Both the position numbers and the translations under genes were made by a program. A stretch of DNA of 64,000 bases, from NCBI RefSeq assembly GCF_025698545.1, contig NC_068571.1:12980160-13044159 (forward strand), read 5' to 3'. Position 1 is the first letter of the stretch, and each line of letters opens with the position of its first letter. The notes under the pieces are model-generated. The model saw only the letters and a program-made list of their open reading frames with translations. It ran no database searches and was not told the DNA's origin. Positions 10,190 to 20,543 of this stretch are shown in pieces. The stretch comes from Gossypium raimondii (taxonomy: Eukaryota; Streptophyta; Magnoliopsida; Malvales; Malvaceae).

Positions 10190-11963
10190 CTTTAGAAAAG
10201 GGAGAATCATATTCTCTAGATTATTTGTGTGCTAATTTGGAAGACTAAAACCCCAAGTTTCGTAGATTTCAAGAAATCGATGAATTCAGCTCTGCTTCCG
10301 CATCTAGTTTTGTTCTTGATTTATTTTTATGATTTTACATGACAGATCTTGGTTTACAGTTCTAATTTTATATTAGATATTATTTACGGTTCTAACAAGT
10401 GGCATCAGAGCTTGTCATGTTGAATAATAGGGAATGAATTGATTCTTTATTATTTTTGGATTGATTCATTTTTCTTTTTTAAATTTATGGATTTGATATT
10501 TTAATTATATACTATGTTAAATCTTTGAGATTCTTAATAAAATTTTTGGGTTTTGATTCTTTAAATAAAGTTTAGGGTTTTATAAATATAATCTAATTTA
10601 ATATTTGCATATGTTATTCGAAAGATGAAGGTTTATTTATTTATTTATAATCAATTGATAAAAATAGATTTGTGAGATTTCTTTCTCTTCTTTTCGCACA
10701 CTTATTTTATAAATTTTGGTTAAAGTTATTATTAGATTAAAGTTACAGACTTACAACTTTTTGCAATTGAAGAATTTCAATTGGGTTGTATAATTGGTTT
10801 TGAATAGTAATTCACTTGATAATCGAATAAATAAATGTTGTTAAGATATTTTTCTGCACTATTTATTTTAAATTTTCTGTTTGTGGTTGAATGTATATGG
10901 AATTATCATCTTTTGTCTTTATTCATGATGAATTATATTCACGATTGAATTCAATTCATATATACGAATGATTACTTGGTTTCGTTATAATTATTTTATA
11001 TAAGTTTCTTATGGAACCAAACTAAAATTAAAATATTTGGGTTTTTTTATATGGTGGCTATAAATTTTATAAATAGTTAGCATATGAAGGCCTTTATATA
11101 ATTTGGGATTGTTTTTATATTTGGTGGTTATGGATTTTTTAAGTGTTTGTGCGTATAAATAAGTTTTATATATAAATTTGAGTTTACATAAAATATGTAA
11201 GGCAAGCCAGTATTATTTTCTATTATTATATTGTATATATATATATATATTATGCATATCAATGATTTTGAGGATTAATACATGATTATAGTTTGCGTGG
11301 ATAGGTGTTTATAACCATTATTCAATAAGATACATTTTATAGTTTAATTGGTGACATTAAGTTTTGATGGATATCGTTGACGTTGTTAATTTTTTTTTCT
11401 GTTATGGTTATATATTCAATTTGACGGGTGTTTGATGCAAATTCATATAAACTATGTACATGTTTAAATAATTTGGTTTTAAGGTTGGTTCTACAACATT
11501 AGGTTTTGGCATTTTATGGTTCCAAATATTTAGTTAAATTATGTTGATATGGTCTACAATATGAACTATGGGATATATCAACTATTATGATTTTATTTTT
11601 GAGATTTATTAGCTTGAATGTATTTTTCAAGTATTCATGCAAATCTCTGTTTAATCATTAATACAATTTTAGATTTACATGGTATATGCATGATAAGTTT
11701 TTTCTATCTGATTTTGCATACACGTATATGCGTGAATTGCTTTGATGTTTTTGTCTATGCCAAAAGAGAGTCACATTCTTTAGATTACTTGTATGCTAAT
11801 TTGGAAGATCAAAACTCCAAGATCCATAGATTTCAAGAAATCGGTAAATTTAAGTACGCTCCCGCATCTAATTTTTTTCTTGATTTATATTCTTGATAAT
11901 TTGACATGACAGATCCTAATTTGCAATTTTAATTTATATTAGATATTATTTACGGTTCTAACA
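10190..11963 (+). mobile_element. Non-coding LTR retrotransposon (TRIM/LARD-like)
   Basis: The blocks 10190-10397 and about 11757-11963 are direct repeats. Both contain GCTAATTTGGAAGA, TTTCAAGAAATCG and GACATGACAGATC, and both end ATTTACGGTTCTAACA. Two bases after the first block is TGGCATCAGAGC (10400-10411), one base from the tRNA-Met primer complement, so the element reads on the plus strand. The roughly 1.35 kb inside is AT-rich with only trivial ORFs. The outer LTR start upstream of 10190 is unclear because the second LTR appears truncated or diverged there. Confidence 0.65.
10400..10411 (+). other. Primer-binding site, tRNA-Met type
   Basis: TGGCATCAGAGC lies two bases after the LTR end TCTAACA. 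It differs from the canonical TGGTATCAGAGC at one position. Confidence 0.7.
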
Positions 11964-13516
11964 TAAATACCACGGAATATTTTGCAAATAACATAAAATT
12001 CTTATATTTTTACCCAACACAAATTTAGCATCTTTTTTCATTCGAATTTAACACTATATTTTATATGAGTGAAAAAATTGGGATTTATATAAATATACAA
12101 TATTATGAGTTATAAAAGTATAAAAAGAAAACAAATGCAATTATTGGTAGGTCTACGTTTATGGTCCCGAAAATAAATTTATAGGAGCCTTAAAAACTTC
12201 TCATGTACCCCTTGGGAAACCATTAGTGTAAATGTGACGCCACTCATTTTCTTACAACTATTATTTTATTTTTTCTCAGTATTCCATTGGATGGATTTAT
12301 TCTGGTTGGTTTTTCTCAAATATTTAAGATATTTCAGTAACCTGCGAAATATATATATTTTTCAAATTTGATATATATTTTTTGTACTTACGAGAGCAAG
12401 GCTAATTTAGTAATACTTTTTAAAAGCGCTTTGGGTTAAAAAATTCTTTTGAGTTAAAGTTTAAATTTCCTCTTACTTTTGGTAAAGAAAGTACCATTTT
12501 AAAGTATATTTTATCTCAAAATACATTTTATCTTAAAAATACTTCGAAGCAATACAAAACTGGCCGTAAGATGTAAATAAAAATTTTAATGATTGAGAAT
12601 ATTTTAATGTGTATTTAAAATTTTAGATAATTACTATCCAATTTAACAGAATAAATACTTTAATTTCTTTTTTTAAAACATATCTTAAAATTAAAAAAAA
12701 CAATGACTTTTATCGTTCTTTTCTTTATCTTTTACGTATTGCTTCTCTAATCTTAACATTTTTAGGCTACACATGGTAGAGAAACAGTTATGAATTTTGT
12801 TAACATCAGTTATAATGTTAGTTGCGACTTAAGGAAAGGCCAAAGTCGACAAAATATTATAATTTACTTAACATGTATATATTTATATATTTTAAGTAAA
12901 TTACAATATTGAAAAAATTGAATGAAGTGAAAATTTCAAAGAATCTTTATGTAATATGCCTACCTCATTTAAAAGAGATTGATTTAAGAAAATCTCTTTT
13001 ATTATATTTTATAATAAGTTATTTAATTGAAATGAGATTTCCATATTCATTTTGATCACATTACCATTTTAAAATTACCATAATGCCTATTTAAATGTAT
13101 TTTCGATTTTTTAGAGGAGTTGAGAGAGTATTTATTCTGTTTATATTAGAAATCTATCTGAGTGTAAATTCTTTGTAAGTAATATATTTTTATGGATTAG
13201 TTTATAACTAAACTTTTTTTTTTAAATTTAATGAGAGTGAGTTGAATTTAAATTATATTTTAATGTTTAAGTAAGACCTTATAAATGGAAATTTTTTTGA
13301 ACCGTGCGAACAAATTTTTAATGTCAATTTTTGAGCAAAACCTTATAAATGGTGAAATTTTTTGAATTACGTTAGTGTCATTTTTTATATTTTCTATTCC
13401 TAATTACTTATTCGAATCGCAATTTAACCAATATTTAAACTAATATCTGATAGGCAAATTTTTTTTTCTAGAATTGCATTTTTAGAGCTCTATTCCAATT
13501 ATTGGCGCACTTCGAC
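11964..13516. other. AT-rich intergenic sequence with a possible hAT-like MITE
   Basis: No gene is seen. At about 12395-12568 one end reads TAATACTTTTTAAAAGCGC and the other reads, in complement, GTATTGCTTCGAAGTATTTT. This is reminiscent of short hAT-type MITEs of dicots, but no 8-bp target duplication is visible. The rest is low-complexity A/T sequence. Confidence 0.35.
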
Positions 13517-13576
13517 TGAGAGGGAGAGGGAGAGGGAGAGGGAGAGGGAGAGGGAGAGGGAGAGGAGAGGAGACAA
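13517..13576. repeat. (GAGAGG)n purine-strand microsatellite
   Basis: About nine copies of an AGAGGG hexamer run without interruption and then decay into GAGAGGAGAGG. One strand is all purine, a composition able to form triplex or other non-B DNA. A spurious minus-strand ORF rich in Leu-Pro runs through it. Confidence 0.9.
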
Positions 13577-14834
13577 TTCTTATCTGAATTTCTCTATCTT
13601 TTGGTTCCTCCACAAATGTAGCTATCCTTAATATTAGGGTTTTTTTTATATAAAAAAGAGAATGGAAATTATAGTCCACTAATTAATCACAAATTAGAAA
13701 ACAAAAAATCCTAACCCTTTGAGTTACAATTTTTGTAATGAAATTGAGTTTAAGAACATAGAGCTACTAGTATTATTCAATATTATAATTACTAAGCATT
13801 ATTATGGTTTTCCTTTTCCATGTTGGGTTAAAACTAATAAAGAAAATCATAATTATTATTTTTAAAATAATAATAAATTCAATACTTTTTATTATTTTAG
13901 TTTTATTTTATTTTTTGGATATTTTACCGTCAACCTTGAAAATTAGTTAAATTGCTTTTTTTAGATGGAAAAAGTGACTACATCTTTTAAATTTAAATGG
14001 CATTGATGCAATAGCTTGCGTGATGTAATTTATAAAATTAAAATAATATTTTTAAAAATTGTAATTTCTTTTAAAAATTATCCACATAAACAATGAAATA
14101 TATGTAAACTGTCATATAAATTATCACATGGTGTTATTAAAATTTAACAGTTTCTTCAATTTTTCTATTCAAAACAAACTAATATTTGACTTTAAAAAAA
14201 TTAGGGTGAAAATGATAAAATAAAAATATATTATGTATTAAATTTATTATTATTATTTTTAAATTAAGCTCGAAGATGTCAACTAAAACTTATGTAATGC
14301 AAATCATTTATCACTATACCAATAGTGATTTTAATATTTAACGAGGAAATAGATTGAATGCAGAATATATATATTTGAATTTAGCCTTTTTAAGTTGTTA
14401 TTTTAATAATAGAAACTTGTGATGTCATAATAAAACAATTTAATATAAATGGTTTGTTTGGTGTATTCCTATGTACTAAGATAATGAGCCTCCAACAGCA
14501 CAGCGTTGCTTGTCCACAAAATCTTTATCCTCTTATTTTAAAGCCAGACCACCCAATCACCTTTTTTTCTTTTAATTTTTATCCTATCTTAACATGAATA
14601 TCTTAGCACTGAAAATGGAGGAAGAACTGGATTCATGAAATATGGCAAGAAACTACCTTTTTATTCATTAGTTCTCAGCCGTTCCATTGGAAATCCAAAA
14701 ACAAAACAAAGAGAAAGACCCCAAGCCAAATAACTCAACTAAAAAAGAAAAAGAAAAAGGGGGGGGGGGTTTGAGGGGCTTAATTTAAGTACAACTTTGA
14801 AACAAATGGAATTCCTAGGAGGGAAGTAAACAAC
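13577..14834. other. Intergenic sequence and 3' flank of rbcS
   Basis: AT-rich, without a supported gene. The part nearest 14834 should hold the rbcS 3' UTR and polyadenylation signals on the minus strand. A ten-base G run lies at about 14760-14769. Confidence 0.4.
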
Positions 14835-15576
14835 TTAGTAGCCTTCAGGCTTGTAGGCAATGAAACTAATGCACTGCACTTGACGAACGTTGTCGAACCC
14901 AATGATTCTAATGAATGCATTGGGGTATTCCTTCTTGCATTCCTCAAGCTCCTTCAACACCTGAGCCGAGTCGGTGCACCCGAACATGGGCAGCTTCCAC
15001 ATGGTCCAGTAGCGTCCATCGTAGTACGTGGGTAAGTTCGAGTACTTACGATGCACGAATCCCTCCTGCACATACATATAAAACACACTTAATCAACTCA
15101 AATATCCCACTAAAAAAATTAAGAGGAGGAATGGAATAATTTAGAGCTCCAAAACACCTCTAATTCGAATTCCAAGCAAGGAATCCATTTAGAGCGAAGA
15201 AGGTAATCTACTTCCTTAGCCAACTGTACGGGAGTAAGATCGGGCAGGTATGAGAGAGTCTCGAACTTCTTCTTCCCAAGAGGCGGCCACACCTGTACTC
15301 AAAAGCCAAGATATATATTTGATTCAATTTATGTAATTTGTTGTGTTCAAACACTTGGGGTAATTTAAGTGGTATTTATGCATCACCAAGTACCTGCATG
15401 CATTGCACTCTCCCACCGTTGCTTGCAAGAGAAGTGATGTCGTTGTTGGCCTTCCTGGTGACTGGGAAAGCAGAGGCAGATTTGAGGCCCGTGAAGGGGG
15501 CCACCATGTTGGCCTGTGCCGGGGAGGAGCGGTTCACGGTGGCAATGGTTGCCGATGAGATCATGGAGGAGGCCAT
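14835..15576 (-). CDS. rbcS: Ribulose-1,5-bisphosphate carboxylase small subunit, chloroplast precursor
   Basis: Minus-strand coding exons are 15394-15576, 15158-15292 and 14835-15065. Both introns are GT-AG and phase 0, and the protein is 182 residues. Residues 1 to about 58 form a Ser/Ala-rich transit peptide ([15 protein letters not shown]) ending GGRVQC. The mature chain starts [19 protein letters not shown]. The family signature [16 protein letters not shown] lies in exon 3, and the C terminus is [11 protein letters not shown]. The exon boundaries fall at MQ/VWPP and ELE/EGF. The product assembles with the plastid-encoded large subunit into the L8S8 holoenzyme that fixes CO2 in the stroma. 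No frameshift or premature stop is present and all splice sites are canonical, so the gene appears functional. It is light-regulated judging from its promoter boxes. The sequence closely resembles the cotton protein as I remember it. Confidence 0.97.
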
Positions 15577-15666
15577 TGCTATTACTGCTTACTATTACTA
15601 TATGCTACAGGTATACAAAAGAGTCTCACTGATCCCTTAATAGTGTGACTGCCTTGGTGCAATCCC

Positions 15667-15676
15667 CTATATATAG
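15667..15676 (-). promoter_or_regulatory. rbcS: rbcS TATA box
   Basis: The motif CTATATATAG lies 91 bases upstream of the rbcS start codon. This leaves room for a leader of about 60 bases, a usual arrangement for plant rbcS genes. Confidence 0.8.
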
Positions 15677-15811
15677 TCATTAAATTTGGCCTAAGCTCAC
15701 CACATTTAGAGATTGGTTTAGGAGAAAGGGTGACCGTTGGATCCTAAATCAGATGACATTACAACCATAATGACCACAAAGAGGGTGGAAACTTTTCTTG
15801 AATGGTAAAGC

Positions 15812-15858
15812 CTTATCTTTGGCAACCTGCCACGTGGAAGAAGCACAGTGATCTTATC
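15812..15858 (-). promoter_or_regulatory. rbcS: rbcS light-responsive module: I-box, G-box, I-box
   Basis: On the minus strand GATAAG occurs at 15853-15858 and again at 15812-15817, with the palindromic G-box CACGTG at 15831-15836 between them. Paired I-box and G-box elements are the established light-responsive unit of dicot rbcS promoters: bZIP and HY5-type factors bind the G-box, MYB-related factors the I-box. The module lies about 240-280 bases upstream of the ATG. Confidence 0.8.
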
Positions 15859-16243
15859 TCATTTCATCCAATGGAAACCGTGAATGCCTGATTTCTCCTT
15901 TGTCACCTCTTCACGGTCCCATTTGGCCATTCCCGATTCAAAAAAATCAATGTCCATACCTTGTTTGCTTGGTCATGCTTGCCTTTTGTGTTTTTACCTT
16001 TCGCCTTATCTTCAAATATGGTAACTCGGTATCCAAATGTTAATTCTTTCATATAATTTTGATGTCGATTATAGGAATTAATTGTTGACATGAGCGCAGC
16101 TACAGTTGTAGTGGCATGATTTAAAAAAAAAAAACTGTTAAAAAGGAGAAGGTAATATTATTCTGACTAGACCTTTCTGATGATTATAAACTGTTGCAGC
16201 TAAAAGATGGAAGCATTTTTTAGGATTGGAATGTATGAGAGAA

Positions 16244-16636
16244 TTAATGGCAAGTTACTGAAACAGGCTCTTCAAGACCCCGCAAGATTGAAAGCCTTCC
16301 GACAAAACAAACAGTGATTTTGGCAATCATTAGCATGCAGTTGTAGATGGCGCTTTTCATTTTCCCTTTTTTGTATTTAAATACAAACAAAAAGGCTTGT
16401 ATCCCCAAAGAATCTACAACAAGGATTGGGGAAGAATCATATATATGGATTCCATGTTTGATTGCCTTGAGATACGAACAGGACCCTGTAATGTGAGGGG
16501 TGAACCTTTTATAAACAAAAGGAAGTTTGATGTCACCATTTTTGAGGATTCGAGGATATAGTTTTGGAAGAAAGAGGGGGAGAAGAAGGAGAGTTGGCAC
16601 CATTTTCTGGTTCTGCATCATGACATGATTGTCCAT
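16244..16636 (-). CDS. Hypothetical ORF truncated upstream by the CACTA insertion
   Basis: An open frame of 130 codons starts MDNHVMMQNQKMVPTLLLLP and ends at 16244. The frame continues upstream into the transposon end, but only the part right of 16244 and left of 16648 is flanking DNA. It contains a hydrophobic Leu/Pro run near residues 13-25 and otherwise nothing I recognise. The CACTA element inserted 11 bases upstream of this ATG. It could be a random ORF or the remains of a gene whose 5' part lies beyond 23930. No function is assigned. Confidence 0.2.
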   Translation of the reverse strand: MDNHVMMQNQKMVPTLLLLPLFLPKLYPRILKNGDIKLPFVYKRFTPHITGSCSYLKAIKHGIHIYDSSPILVVDSLGIQAFLFVFKYKKGKMKSAIYNCMLMIAKITVCFVGRLSILRGLEEPVSVTCH

Positions 16637-16647
16637 GTTCACTGCGG

Positions 16648-17128
16648 CACTATACCAAAATAGGCTTTTAGCGGCGTTTTTAGTGGCGTTCGGATAAAAA
16701 ACGCTGCTAAAAATCAAGCAATAGCAGCGTTTTTTCTAAAACGCCGCTAAAGATCCAACATTAGCGGCGTTTTTTGGAAAACGCCGCTAAAAATGAGCAT
16801 TAGCGGCGTTTTCCAATAAGCGCCGCTAAAAATGTCGTTTTTTGAGTTTTTGGACCTTTAGCGGCGTTTTTTAAGAAGCGCCGCTAATGATCTGGGCTTT
16901 AGCGGCGTTTTTGAAGAAGCGCCGCTAATGCTCTAGGCTTGCTCTGGGATTTAGCGGCGTTTTTGGAAAAGCGCCGCTAATGCTTTGGGCTTTAGCGGCG
17001 TTTTTGAAGAAGCGCCGCTAATGCTCTAGGCTTGCTCTGGGCTTTAGCGGCGTTTTTGGAAAAGCGCCGCTAATGCTCTGGTCTTTAGTGGCGTTTTTGA
17101 AGAAGCGCCGCTAATGCTTTGGTCTTTA
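16648..17128. repeat. Left subterminal palindrome array of CACTA copy 1
   Basis: About ten units follow the pattern TTAGCGGCG, a T/A-rich middle such as TTTTTGGAAAA, then GCGCCGCTAA. Each is an imperfect palindrome of about 30 bases, separated by short spacers such as TGCTCTGGGC. Subterminal repeats of CACTA elements are the usual binding sites for the TNPA-type protein. Confidence 0.9.
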
Positions 17129-17656
17129 AAATATTTTATCTCTCTATTTATTATTTAATTGGTTTGTTTATATTAATTAAAATTCAAATTATTTTTAATT
17201 GAATATTCAAAATCTTCACAAAAAACTAATGACACGTAGAAATAATTTGAAATAAAAACATAGAAAAATATTTGTTAAAAATAGAAAAATTAAAATAATA
17301 TTATTTAAAATAATTTTAAGTTTTTTGGGTACATTACTGAGTTTTTTTTAACTTACATATTAAATAATTTCTTATACAAGGTAATAAGCATATCAAATTA
17401 GCAAGCTGTGTAGTTATTTCAGAATCATCAGTTTATAAATCAGAAGCCCATATTTGAAATTTTTGAAATGTTTAGAGTTCTTTAAACTGTCTGCATGAGT
17501 TTGCACTTTCTTGTTGTAAAAGATTGCATAGCTAGAACGGGTCATTGTTTTTAACTCTAATATTAGAAATAAGAGCAACTCCTTTTTCTTTACTTTTTTG
17601 TTACAAATAATTTTATAACTTCAATGTTGATGTACTGATGGTATTTTTGTCTCTAG
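17129..17656. other. AT-rich spacer inside CACTA copy 1
   Basis: No gene is seen. The segment 17150-17330 has a counterpart in copy 2 (about 29300-29490). The piece from about 17335 to 17705 is absent from copy 2, which jumps across it at a TTTTTT/AGAAAC junction. Confidence 0.6.
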
Positions 17657-17836
17657 ATTTATGTTTTCTTTCCTGCGGAAGTAAAGGTTGGTGTTCCTAT
17701 GGTAAGAAACTGTGCAAAGTGTATGCAAGCAGATAATGTTTATAATGCTATTTTGGTCGTTCAAAGAGCTTTTACAGCACCTGCAAAAGCAGCGATAAAT
17801 GAAATTAATTCATACTTCCACATGGAAGTTTTTGAG
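17657..17836 (+). pseudogene. Captured exon of an RNA polymerase subunit 5 (NRPB5/NRPE5-like) gene
   Basis: An acceptor TCTCTAG precedes 17657 and a donor GAG/GTGAAT follows 17836. The 60-codon exon reads VFFPAEVKVGV, then MQADNVYNAILVVQRA, then INEINSYFHMEVFE. These are the hallmark segments of the N-terminal jaw domain of RPB5, the subunit shared by nuclear RNA polymerases (family pattern: VFFP-E-KVGV, ENVxRAILVVQ, FHLEVF). Start, upstream exons and the C-terminal assembly domain are missing, so it cannot make a working subunit. The host gene seems closer to a plant-specific Pol IV/V form than to canonical RPB5, but I cannot settle that. A shorter version is in copy 2. Confidence 0.75.
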
Positions 17837-18449
17837 GTGAATATAATTCTTCTTTGCTTTGTTCGTGAGCATGGCTTAACTTATTAAATTAGATGCATTG
17901 TCTTTGTTTGGTCTTATATTAACCATCCATTGAATCTTAATGGTTGAATCTCTTGTCTGTGATTATCTCTAAGAAGTATTAGAAGAAATATATTAATAAA
18001 AAAGTTCACAAGGTTAAAGCTTACAGAAAGTTATTCCACTTAAGAGGTAGACTGATCTCTAAAATAAATATTATTTTTCCATCTATCTGCTAGGCTAGTT
18101 ACAGAACTACTGAATTCTGGATTGAAATCCATTTCTTTAAAGAACTGCTAGAATGATGTCCCTTGAAAGTGCTTGATTAATTTTGCTATCTATGTCTGAT
18201 TCTTGTTAATATTTGTGATTCCAGCTGGCATTGATAACCGTAAGTAGTAGATCTTCATAAGCATTGGTTAATTCACAAAAGACTTGCAGTGCTTGAGTAT
18301 ATGAGGTTCCTATAAGTGAAATAAAAAATAGTACTATAACTATCTCAAAGTTTTAAGTGTCTATGACGTGTTTGATATTTATATATTAAATAATTTCTTA
18401 TATAATAGTAAAAGAGTTAGTATTAATTTTAAAATGTTGAATTAATTAT

Positions 18450-18612
18450 CATTATAGTTTAGGGATTATGGGTTTAGGGATTATTGTTTATGATTTATGG
18501 TTTAAGGGTTGAGGTTTAAGGTTTAGGGTTTAGGATTTAGGGTTAGGGGTTTAAGGGTTTATGTTTTATAATTTAAGGTTTAGGGATAAAGGTTAAGAGT
18601 TTAGGGTTTAGA
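18450..18612 (+). repeat. Degenerate telomere-like TTTAGGG repeat
   Basis: Many variants of GGTTTAGGG, GTTTAAGGG and GTTTAGGATTTAGGG run in one orientation for about 160 bases. The plant telomere unit is TTTAGGG, but the copies are too degenerate for a telomere remnant. This block is present in copy 1 and absent in copy 2. Confidence 0.7.
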
Positions 18613-19169
18613 TTAATTAGTGTTTTAATTTATATATTAAATAATTTCTTATATAATTGTAAAGAGATCATTTTAATTTTAATATATTAAAATTATGATT
18701 ATAGTTTAAATTATTTAAGAGGTAATAAGTAAACTTTATATATATTAAATGGTTTAGGATTTAAGGTTTACTTGATATTTGTTAAATGATGAAATTTTAT
18801 ATAATTAATTAATGCTTTTATATTTAAAAATATTTAATCTAAAATATTTAATATATTTAAATATTAGATTTTAAAAAATTGATAAATACAAAAATAGTAG
18901 AAATTTTTAGCAGAACAAAACGGTATCATTTTATTCAAAATTGCGCCTTTTTTTCCCTAATTTCCCCCCTAAAACCCCTAATTTCCCCCCCTAAAATTGG
19001 TATCCTAAAAACACCCTTTAGGTGTTTCTCTCCGCCACCACGTCTTCATCATCATCGTTAAGCTCCTCTTCTTCTCAACCACCATCTTTGTTTTTCTCTC
19101 GTTTATCCGGTCGGTGTATTTTTCAGGAAAATCCAAATTTTCCCAAAAGATTTCCCGAAAGATTCAGCC

Positions 19170-19298
19170 ATGGAAGCCGATGATGTTGACACACCGGAGA
19201 TCTTCGACGAAGGAGTCATCACTTCCGACAACAAGCTCGCCGATGCCGATTTCTTCAACAACTTCAAAGACGATTTTGATGACTCTGATGTCGACTAA
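19170..19298 (+). CDS. SMAP1-like small acidic protein ORF captured in the CACTA element
   Basis: A complete 42-codon ORF starts in a strong context (GCCATGG). It reads MEADDVDTPEIFDEG, then SDNKLADADFFNNF, and ends in an acidic tail DDFDDSDVD. The D-N-K-L-A-D-A-D-F-F core followed by a D/F-rich C terminus matches SMALL ACIDIC PROTEIN 1, a plant nuclear protein linked to 2,4-D and auxin signalling. Arabidopsis members are about 20 residues longer at the N terminus. The preceding 200 bases are CT-rich and leader-like (CTCTCCGCCACCACG), and an AT-rich 3'-UTR-like stretch follows. It is therefore the one captured gene with start, stop and flanks apparently entire. It lies in copy 1 only. Whether it is transcribed is unknown. 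Confidence 0.6.
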   Translation: MEADDVDTPEIFDEGVITSDNKLADADFFNNFKDDFDDSDVD

Positions 19299-19744
19299 AA
19301 AAACAAAGAAGAATCGTTTCAAGTACTCATCTATATTTTTTCCTTCTTACTTTCACTTTTTAGGGTCTGAAATTTCTTAAACTTTGTTCAATTTAGTTGA
19401 ATCTGAACTGCACTATGGATGCTTATCTGTATGCAAATCAAAATATTGTAGTCTATAAGATTAAATCGGTATAAATAAATATAATTTTCCTTTTAGCTCT
19501 CTGGGTTTTTGTTCTTTTGATTGTTTTATAACAGTTTTTTCTTAAAGGATAAGTGATAGACGAAATCCGGGAGTTGAATCCTAGAGTTGAAATCCAAGGG
19601 TTGAATCCCTTATAAAGGTACATTTTTTTCCTCATTGATATATGTTTATTAGCATTTGAGTCATTTAGGTTACTTTTTATTGTATTCATGCATGCTTGCT
19701 TACTTCACATTTTCCTTCTTCCAGTTTAAATTTAATTCTTTCAG

Positions 19745-20172
19745 TGCTGGAGATGATGATTATGAAGGGTACAACTACCGCTTGTGTGGGCGACTTTCTG
19801 CTGTTCGAATTGTTTTTCTTTGTAGGTTTGTCCAGGAGGTATGATGGGATACAGTTTAAACTGTGCAGTTTTAGCATTACCATCATCCTATTATGGTTAA
19901 ACCTTAACATTTAACAATTGAAGTTCACTTTCACAAATAGTCAAAATTTAGGTCTATAAATTTCAAGAAACTTGGTTTGGCAGATAACAGTTTACTTCAT
20001 GGAGCTTGCTACCCCACATACAGAAGAAGTAATAAAACTTGTTGATAAAGTTGGCGATTTTGAGTGGTTAATTCAGAAATCTGAAATTGATGGGGCTGCT
20101 GCTTTGAAGCTGGATCTTACATTTGACACTCCAATAATTATAGTTCCTAGGAATTCAAGGAGCACTGAGTAT
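19745..20172 (+). pseudogene. Captured two-exon fragment of a plant VPS13-like gene (copy 1)
   Basis: The exons are 19745-19838 and 19984-20172, with acceptors TTTCAG and GGCAG and donors GAG/GTATGA and TAT/GTTTAA. The first encodes GDDDYEGYNYRLCGRLSAV then VFLCRFVQE. The second encodes ITVYFMELATPHTEEVIKL, then DFEWLIQKSEIDGAAALKL and PIIIVPRNS. This is a highly characteristic segment of the rod region of plant VPS13, a very large bridge-like lipid-transfer protein at membrane contacts. Only about 94 of several thousand residues are present. Frame is conserved between both transposon copies. Because the intron is retained, capture was at DNA level. Confidence 0.75.
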
Positions 20173-20543
20173 GTTTAACTCTCCATTATCTTAGACTTGC
20201 AAAGTAGAACAGAACACTAACTGTTTTAGTCCCTTTTAATAGAAATTGAACTCTCCAGGATTTTTGTATTATTATTTAGTGTGAACATTACTAATGTATT
20301 TCCATATGACAAGTTTTGTTCAACTTGATGTGGGTCTTCTAAAGGTCAGAAATAAAATAAGTTGAGCATATTAGGTTTGTCACTTAAAGGGCTCTGCAGA
20401 TTGTTTTAGATTGGCTTGATTTTTTATTCACTCAATATTTCTCTTTATCTCTCCATGTGATCTTGTTCTAGTATCATTTAGTACTTGGTCTCATATGTTC
20501 ATTGATATTTAAGTTATGTTCTTTTGTGTTCGATTATTTTAGG

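Noticed and set aside
10400..10411. TGGCATCAGAGC considered as part of a tRNA gene
   Set aside because: No cloverleaf can be built around it; its place two bases after an LTR end marks it as a primer-binding site.
13482..13679. Minus-strand ORF with Leu-Pro repeats
   Set aside because: It is a translation of the (GAGAGG)n microsatellite.
15338..15640. Plus-strand 100-codon ORF opposite rbcS exon 1
   Set aside because: Antisense shadow of rbcS coding sequence.
16648..17128. Regularly spaced palindromic repeats that could suggest a CRISPR-like array
   Set aside because: Spacers are not unique and units are themselves palindromes at the ends of a CACTA element with target duplications; the context is a plant nuclear genome.
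18450..18612. Chromosome-internal telomere relic
   Set aside because: Repeats are too degenerate and lie inside a bounded transposon.
19686..19914. Overlapping ORFs on both strands across the VPS13-like exon
   Set aside because: Only the spliced plus-strand frame matches a protein family; others are shadow frames. The same applies at 28702-28926.
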